Shown: piece by piece, positions 1 to 3,443 of the stretch
Layout of the letters: every line of letters begins with the position of its first letter
Numbering within the stretch: position 1 is the first letter of the stretch
Source of the DNA: an uncultured Actinomycetes bacterium
GTDB lineage: Bacteria > Actinomycetota > Actinomycetes > Nanopelagicales > Nanopelagicaceae
Direction of reading: 5' to 3'
NCBI GenBank assembly: GCA_903842855.1
Contig: CAIMNT010000219.1
Location: 1-6,520 of the forward strand
DNA: 6,520 nt
Notes under the pieces: model-generated
The model's database searches: none
Told to the model about the DNA's origin: nothing
The model's input: the letters and a program-made list of their open reading frames with translations, nothing else
Program-made: the position numbers and the translations under genes

Positions 1-115
1 AGATAGATGGGTAGGAAGCAAAAATCGGATGTAACGATTGAGCCTCCACCAGCAGAGTAGTAAATGAAGGCAAAGCGCCTCCAAGTCAGTGGCCACTGAA
101 CGCAAGGAGCAATAA
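1..115 (+). other. Leader region with short reading frames upstream of the first gene
   Basis: No long coding region can be defined here. One frame is open from the left edge to TAA at 32-34 and could be the end of an upstream gene. A 17-codon frame starts with ATG at 7-9, directly after a TAG, and stops at 58-60; it would encode a short basic peptide ending in EPPPAE. An 11-codon frame runs from ATG 64 to TGA 97-99 (MKAKRLQVSGH). Its stop lies inside the palindrome at 86-99, four bases before the AAGGAG of the first gene. None has a strong ribosome binding site of its own, so whether they are translated is unknown. I see no convincing promoter, so the message may begin left of the window. 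Confidence 0.3.
86..99. promoter_or_regulatory. 14-bp perfect palindrome just upstream of the first ribosome binding site
   Basis: TCAGTGGCCACTGA equals its own reverse complement. It ends four bases before the AAGGAG (104-109) of the 98-aa gene. As DNA it could be an operator for a dimeric repressor. As RNA the seven-base arms would leave no loop, so a DNA-binding role is the better guess. A short frame also stops in its last three bases. Function is inferred from symmetry and position only. Confidence 0.35.
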
Positions 116-412
116 ATGAATAACAACGAAATGCCGAGATTGATGGACCCATCAAAGCTCGGCGAAGAAGTCCGCTTAACTGCTGACTTGTTACGCACAA
201 CGGGTGAATATGAAGCACTGCTCGAAAAAGCAGACTTTGAAGATTCACAAACTCAATCCATCATCAACTTAGCGACGGAAGTCAGCAAGGAGGAGGTAAA
301 GAGTCTCCTAGAGCAATATCTTGAGACAGCAATAAACGAAAGCAAAATTAATATTTCCAGTTTATCAACATCGAATCAAAAGGAGGAAGCAGTTTTCAGA
401 GTGAAGGAATAA
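116..412 (+). CDS. Small acidic helical protein of unknown function (98 aa)
   Basis: I do not recognise this protein. The start is well supported: ATG follows AAGGAG (104-109) with a six-base spacer. The product is short, acidic and mostly predicted helix (EEVRLTADLLRTTGEYEALLEKADF, then KEEVKSLLEQYLETAI in shortened form), with a serine/asparagine-rich stretch near the C-terminus. It has no cysteines, no signal peptide and no membrane segment, so it is probably cytoplasmic and may bind a partner. It is the first of three + strand genes that appear to form an operon with the nuclease-like gene ending at 2655. Its stop TAA lies two bases before the first arm of a long RNA structure (415-492), so ribosomes terminating here could influence folding ahead of the next gene. 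A small adaptor, antitoxin-like or phage-type accessory protein are all possible. Confidence 0.7.
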   Translation: MNNNEMPRLMDPSKLGEEVRLTADLLRTTGEYEALLEKADFEDSQTQSIINLATEVSKEEVKSLLEQYLETAINESKINISSLSTSNQKEEAVFRVKE

Positions 413-414
413 GA

Positions 415-492
415 CTTCTCTCTGAGTTAATGCAGGTTAGCCCCTAGCCCGCATGATGTCAGAGAGAAGGCTGTTGAAAGACAGCCTTCTCT
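415..492 (+). promoter_or_regulatory. Intergenic RNA with two mutually exclusive hairpins (possible switch)
   Basis: Three segments share complementarity. Segment A (415-425, CTTCTCTCTGA) pairs perfectly over 11 bp with segment B1 (459-469, TCAGAGAGAAG). That stem encloses a further hairpin in which 430-433 pairs with 451-454 and 435-440 pairs with 444-449 around a CCC loop, with one G-U pair. Segment B2 (463-474, AGAGAAGGCTGT) also pairs perfectly over 12 bp with segment C (481-492) around a six-base loop. B1 and B2 overlap, so both folds cannot form together. No T tract follows C, so this is not a simple terminator. C ends ten bases before the AAAGGAG of the next gene. A ribosome at the upstream stop (410-412) should cover A and favour the B-C hairpin, which would couple the two genes. 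Pairings are read directly; the switch role is inference. Confidence 0.5.
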
Positions 493-494
493 AA
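453..494 (+). CDS. Possible 13-codon leader peptide across the alternative hairpin
   Basis: ATG ATG opens a 13-codon frame (MMSERRLLKDSLL) ending in TAA at 492-494, nine bases before the Shine-Dalgarno of the next gene. The frame covers the whole B-C hairpin (463-492), so a translating ribosome would melt it. No clear ribosome binding site precedes it. A frame of this length can arise by chance, so this is a candidate only. Confidence 0.2.
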   Translation: MMSERRLLKDSLL

Positions 495-502
495 CAACTA
501 AC

Positions 503-517
503 AAAGGAGAAAAAATA
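503..517 (+). promoter_or_regulatory. Shine-Dalgarno placed to start the second gene at an ATA codon
   Basis: AAAGGAG (503-509) is followed by five A residues and then ATA (515-517), in frame with the gene ending at 943. The frame is open leftward to TAA 428-430 and contains no ATG, GTG or TTG before 623. The ribosome binding site is as strong and as well spaced as that of the first gene, which makes ATA the best-placed initiator. Confidence 0.5.
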
Positions 518-943
518 GAAAAAGAAAATAAACCAAAGAAAAAGCCACAGAACAAAAAAGCAAAGCCAAGTGAAAAAGATAAGCCAAGTATTCCTGACGC
601 TCTAGATTTAGAATTCCAAAAATTGGTCGAAGATTCTAGAAAACCACCAGAAAATCTTGACCAAGAAGCCATTAAAAAAGAGTCTTGGGACTTATCCCAT
701 GAACTACATGACATAGAAGTTTCAATTCATGAGCACTATCACATACAAGCTTACATAGCTCGGTATGCAGATATAGCAAAGCGCATTGTTGAAGTCCACC
801 GCATTAGGTCCCAGCAAAGACTTAAACTCGGTGCTAACTTGAGAAATCTTATCGAGTTAGGGATGTCTGAAGATGAACTATACGACTTTCTTCCATATGT
901 AAGTCGTGATGAAATAAAAAGAATCCTCACCAATCAACCTTGA
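515..943 (+). CDS. Hypothetical protein with lysine-rich N-terminus, likely AUA start (142 aa)
   Basis: I do not recognise a family. Starting at ATA 515, the product has a basic, proline- and lysine-rich N-terminal tail (about residues 1-25, including KPKKKP) that could contact nucleic acid. A helical body follows, with a histidine-rich stretch (ELHDIEVSIHEHYHIQAYIA), a basic helix (KRIVEVHRIRSQQRLKLG) and a C-terminal helical pair (GMSEDELYDFLPYVSRDEI) resembling small helical DNA- or protein-binding modules. No signal peptide or membrane segment is visible. The conventional choice, TTG at 623 (106 aa), has no ribosome binding site and discards the open, lysine-rich upstream codons. The gene is second in the + strand operon. 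A 10-bp hairpin overlaps its stop codon. The coding call is fairly sure, the start less so, and the function unknown. Confidence 0.6.
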   Translation: MEKENKPKKKPQNKKAKPSEKDKPSIPDALDLEFQKLVEDSRKPPENLDQEAIKKESWDLSHELHDIEVSIHEHYHIQAYIARYADIAKRIVEVHRIRSQQRLKLGANLRNLIELGMSEDELYDFLPYVSRDEIKRILTNQP

Positions 944-966
944 TTAAACCTATCTAAATCAAGGTT
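936..966 (+). repeat. 10-bp hairpin overlapping the stop codon of the second gene
   Basis: AACCTTGATT (936-945) is the exact reverse complement of AATCAAGGTT (957-966), leaving an 11-base loop. The TGA stop (941-943) lies in the 5' arm, and the 3' arm runs into TTTT (965-968). It could be a weak terminator or a 3'-end stabilising element. The stem is AT-rich, so strong termination is doubtful. Confidence 0.45.
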
Positions 967-969
967 TTA

Positions 970-1011
970 GTCTCAAGTGGCTCTTTCAGCCCCTTTCTCG
1001 CCACAAGAGAC
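970..1011 (+). repeat. Interrupted inverted repeat between the second and third genes
   Basis: GTCTC-AA-GTGGC (970-981) faces GCCAC-AA-GAGAC (1000-1011). Two five-bp stems are separated by a symmetric AA/AA internal loop, with an 18-base pyrimidine-rich apical loop. A competing small stem, GGCT (979-982) with AGCC (988-991), uses the same bases. It is the middle of three structures in this leader. The symmetric internal loop could be a protein-binding feature, but no family is recognised. Confidence 0.4.
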
Positions 1012-1031
1012 AAATGGTGAGGTTAAACAAA

Positions 1032-1076
1032 ATGGCCCTGGCTAACAAAAACCCGAATCATCAACCCCTTCTATAG
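1032..1076 (+). CDS. Possible 14-codon leader peptide overlapping the attenuator
   Basis: ATG at 1032 opens a 14-codon frame (MALANKNPNHQPLL) ending in TAG at 1074-1076. A weak GAGG lies about ten bases upstream. Codons 2-5 cover the 5' arm of the terminator-like stem (1035-1044), so an initiating or stalled ribosome would stop that stem forming. This matches the general layout of translation-controlled attenuators. The peptide is not a simple run of one amino acid, although it ends in two leucines. Its expression is inferred from position only. Confidence 0.3.
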   Translation: MALANKNPNHQPLL

Positions 1077-1109
1077 TCGATTCGAAATATTGTAGCCAGG
1101 GCTTTTTTT
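1035..1109 (+). terminator. Terminator or attenuator upstream of the nuclease-like gene
   Basis: GCCCTGGCTA (1035-1044) pairs perfectly over 10 bp with TAGCCAGGGC (1093-1102), which is followed at once by seven T residues (1103-1109). The large loop holds a second 6-bp stem, CGAATC (1054-1059) with GATTCG (1079-1084). The GC-rich stem plus T tract is the classic Rho-independent form. Only about 16 bases separate the T tract from the AAGGAG of the next gene (1126-1131), and I see no promoter there. The downstream gene is therefore probably expressed by read-through, which points to conditional attenuation, not a true operon end. Confidence 0.6.
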
Positions 1110-1125
1110 CTATCCCTACAACAGC

Positions 1126-1140
1126 AAGGAGAACAAAATA
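1126..1140 (+). promoter_or_regulatory. Shine-Dalgarno placed to start the third gene at an ATA codon
   Basis: AAGGAG (1126-1131) is followed by AACAAA and then ATA (1138-1140), in frame with the gene ending at 2655. The frame is open leftward only to TAG 1093-1095 and has no ATG, GTG or TTG until TTG 1255. Spacing is six bases, the same as for the ATG of the first gene. This is the second such case in the operon. Confidence 0.5.
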
Positions 1141-2655
1141 ACAATAAACAGCAATCAACCAAACAATTACCAAGGAGGTAATAAAGCAAAAGACAATCAA
1201 TCACTAAACAAGAACAAAACATCAGCAACATCTGTAGACCTATCAACTATTGATTTGGTCGAGATGCAAGATAACCTCATGGTTATTCACAATCTAAAAA
1301 TCACTGGTGCGGCACACGCTGCAGCAGTCGAAGCAGCAAAACACGGCGCCGAAGTGCCAACGACAATCCGTCAAATGCTTGAAATCGGAGGTTCAGTACT
1401 ACAGCATGGCTCATCCAGAGCCACCGTTGATACAGTTTCTAACCAAATTGAACATTTGCTGGAGCGCTTAAAAGGCATGGCTGATAATGAATATGGTCAG
1501 GTACTTTCCAAGCATAAAGACTCAATGTCACAACTTCTTAGTGAGTTCATGGACCCAAATCGCCAAACAAGCGTTCAGTTCCAAATACAAGAACTTATGA
1601 AGAATCAAGGTATCTCACAGCAACAGGCCGTTGCATCTCTAAAGACCCAAGTGGAAACAATCACTGGAGAAATGGAGAAATTCACCGAGCGCATGAAACT
1701 GCTAGCTAAGAATGACTATGGTCAAATCCTTACTCAACATAAGGAACAACTTGCAAATCTCTTGGCTGAATTCATGGACCCAAATCGCCAATCAAGTGTG
1801 CAATTTCAGGTTCAAGAACTCATGAAGTCTCAAGGAATGTCCCATCATGAAGCAATCTCAAAGTTGCTGGGTGATGAAAATGGAGTGTTAGGTAACTTAA
1901 AGAAGCATTTAGATACCAAGCTCACCACACTGGACAACAAGCAAGCCGAATTACTCAAGGATGTCGCCACTTTGACAGAACGACTTAGAGGCAACGAAGA
2001 GCTTCTGGATTCGTACGGACGCGGAACATCCAAGGGATTCGACCACGAAAGTCGAATTTTGGAAGCACTGGAAGTATTTAGCCAGTACTTACGCGACCAA
2101 GTCAGTGATGTCGGAAAGGAACTCGGACTACAAGGCACTAAGAAAGGTGACTGTGTAGTTAAAATCAATGAGGAAGAAACTGAAGGATTACAGATTTCAT
2201 ATCTCATTGAGGCGAAGGACCAGAAACTCTCACTAAATGCAGCCTTAAAGGAGTTGGATTTAGGAATGAAGAATCGAGGTACACAAGCAGGTGTCCTTGT
2301 ATTCGCAAACCAAGACCAAATGCCAACAAATGGTCTGCCATTTCGGCTCTACTCAGGTAATCGAATTCTTGTTTGTTTACAAGAAGGAGGTGAGCGCATC
2401 TCATTTGAGGTTGCATGCCAGCTCGCAAGGAGTCTTGCACTCCACGCGGGTAAGAAGAGTAGTGACTCAGTCGATATCACTCAGATTGAGGAGCCACTTG
2501 AAAAGCTAGGTCGAATCCTTGAGGATGCAAAGTGCATTGAAAAGGGAACTTCGGCCGCAAGGAAAGGATTGGACCAAGTGGAAATTGGTTACAAGAATCT
2601 GAAGTCTGATGCTGTCATGGCGTTAACTGAGATTCGTTCAATTCTGTTCTCATAA
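1138..2655 (+). CDS. Coiled-coil protein with C-terminal PD-(D/E)XK-like nuclease domain
   Basis: Residues are numbered from TTG 1255; the likely ATA start at 1138 adds 39 polar, Asn/Gln/Lys-rich residues. Residues 60-250 are long helices with two 60-residue repeats (70-129 and 145-204), each carrying FMDPNRQ-S-VQFQ. Residues 258-395 resemble a restriction-endonuclease-fold domain: a GFDHE element (261-265), Asp299 in KKGDCVV, then the E-x-K signature at IEAKD (Glu319, Lys321), an NRG turn (340-342) and a VLVFA strand. The expected role is DNA cleavage or binding by a cytoplasmic, possibly oligomeric, protein. From memory, actinobacterial uncharacterised proteins share this coiled-coil plus DPxxxxS-repeat plus nuclease layout. 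No methyltransferase or helicase partner is visible, so an ordinary restriction system is not supported. It ends at a strong terminator. RmuC or DUF2130-like proteins are alternatives with similar folds. Confidence 0.7.
   Translation: MTINSNQPNNYQGGNKAKDNQSLNKNKTSATSVDLSTIDLVEMQDNLMVIHNLKITGAAHAAAVEAAKHGAEVPTTIRQMLEIGGSVLQHGSSRATVDTVSNQIEHLLERLKGMADNEYGQVLSKHKDSMSQLLSEFMDPNRQTSVQFQIQELMKNQGISQQQAVASLKTQVETITGEMEKFTERMKLLAKNDYGQILTQHKEQLANLLAEFMDPNRQSSVQFQVQELMKSQGMSHHEAISKLLGDENGVLGNLKKHLDTKLTTLDNKQAELLKDVATLTERLRGNEELLDSYGRGTSKGFDHESRILEALEVFSQYLRDQVSDVGKELGLQGTKKGDCVVKINEEETEGLQISYLIEAKDQKLSLNAALKELDLGMKNRGTQAGVLVFANQDQMPTNGLPFRLYSGNRILVCLQEGGERISFEVACQLARSLALHAGKKSSDSVDITQIEEPLEKLGRILEDAKCIEKGTSAARKGLDQVEIGYKNLKSDAVMALTEIRSILFS
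1462..1866 (+). repeat. Internal tandem duplication in the nuclease-like gene
   Basis: Two units (1462-1641 and 1687-1866), offset by 225 bp (75 residues), encode closely similar 60-residue helical segments that both run from ER-K to a terminal KL/SL. A stretch of 21 bases is identical in both copies (1546-1566 and 1771-1791) and encodes FMDPNRQ. The rest has diverged mainly at third codon positions. This suggests an in-frame duplication kept under protein-level constraint. Confidence 0.75.
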
Positions 2656-2668
2656 CAGATTAATTACG

Positions 2669-2699
2669 CGGGGAGGTCTTCGGACCTCCCCGTCTTTTT
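2669..2699 (+). terminator. Strong intrinsic terminator of the + strand operon
   Basis: CGGGGAGGTC (2669-2678) and GACCTCCCCG (2683-2692) form a perfect 10-bp stem closed by a TTCG tetraloop, followed by TCTTTTTT. It begins 14 bases after the stop of the nuclease-like gene. It lies between two convergent genes; the T tract abuts the TGA stop (2700-2702) of the - strand gene. The - strand flank is only modestly AT-rich, so it serves mainly the + strand. Confidence 0.9.
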
Positions 2700-3443
2700 T
2701 CATTCCAGACTAAAACCCTCTTTTTCAAGATGGTCGTGAAGTTTCTTCATCGCACGCGTTAAGTAAACCTTCAGCGCTCCCACGGATTGACCTTCAATTA
2801 AACCTTTATCAATCATTTCTTGTGGTTTCAAACCCCATACATGGCGATAAAACAGAACTGTACGCTCGGCTTCGGTCAGCCTCTCATAGGCTTTTCTGGC
2901 GGTCAGCCGGTCTACGACATCCTTATCAACAATGTCGAATTCCGCTTTTGAATTGAAATGCTCTTCAAATTTTCTTTGGTCGGCAGCATTCAAATTCACA
3001 GAGTTCGCTTTCGACTCCTCTTCGCGAATTTCCTGCAACAAATCATCTAGACCCAACAATTCGCCTTCGCGCTGGTTTGCTCGTAAACGAATGTCGACTA
3101 GTAGTGCATAGTAGTATTGTTGAAAAATCCAACTCGACAAGGGAAGGATATTTGCATCATACTTTTCAATTCTCTGAAAGCAATACATAAGCGCTTGCGG
3201 TTTACTATGTTCAAGTAAATCTACAGTAATCTTCCAAGGTTTCTTCCTCAACCATTCCCTGGCAGGACTTGAGAATATCGAGTCGATAGCACGTAATCCC
3301 TCGGAGTCAGTAGCACCAGTAGTCTTTTCAGCAATTATTGTCGCAATCAAATCATTTGCAACATGAGAATTGCTTACTTGAAGTCCTTCGGATAATTCAA
3401 GAGAAGAATAAGAGTTGCCATTAAGCAAAAAAAGATTACTCAA
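2700..3443 (-). CDS. Divergent ECF-like RNA polymerase sigma factor (247 aa)
   Basis: The protein resembles a two-domain sigma-70 family factor of the ECF group, which would direct RNA polymerase to selected promoters. Residues 53-122 fit region 2: DLLE (75-78) sits where the usual D-x-x-Q/E acidic motif lies, then ALMYCFQRIEKYD, SSWIF (103-107) and VDIRLR (116-121) match the FxxWLf...D-x-x-R core. After an acidic linker, residues 178-241 fit region 4: LTEAER (189-194), a helix, then SVGALKVYLTRAMKKL (220-235), the typical helix-turn-helix recognition helix. The first 50 residues are not conserved sigma sequence and may bind a regulator. TTG is the start: a stop lies two codons upstream, and GAAGGGG precedes it. 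It overlaps the ATPase gene by 8 nt, so the two are translationally coupled. A related DNA-binding regulator without sigma activity is possible. Confidence 0.6.
   Translation of the reverse strand: MSNLFLLNGNSYSSLELSEGLQVSNSHVANDLIATIIAEKTTGATDSEGLRAIDSIFSSPAREWLRKKPWKITVDLLEHSKPQALMYCFQRIEKYDANILPLSSWIFQQYYYALLVDIRLRANQREGELLGLDDLLQEIREEESKANSVNLNAADQRKFEEHFNSKAEFDIVDKDVVDRLTARKAYERLTEAERTVLFYRHVWGLKPQEMIDKGLIEGQSVGALKVYLTRAMKKLHDHLEKEGFSLE

Noticed and set aside
463..500. Intrinsic terminator at the 12-bp hairpin
   Set aside because: The stem is strong, but the following bases are AACAACTAAC with no T tract, so a switch or stability role fits better.
427..714. 95-codon open frame on the - strand
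   Set aside because: It lies antisense to the structured intergenic region and to the second + strand gene. Its serine/phenylalanine-rich translation is what the complement of lysine- and glutamate-rich coding DNA gives.
1845..2440. Two - strand open frames inside the nuclease-like gene
   Set aside because: They are antisense to a strongly coding + strand frame with recognisable domain motifs, and have no ribosome binding site or domain of their own.
1138..2655. Identification of the third gene as RmuC
   Set aside because: The coiled-coil plus nuclease layout is similar, but the DPNRQ repeats and the KGD...EAK...NR pattern differ from what I know of RmuC, so only a general nuclease-like call is given.
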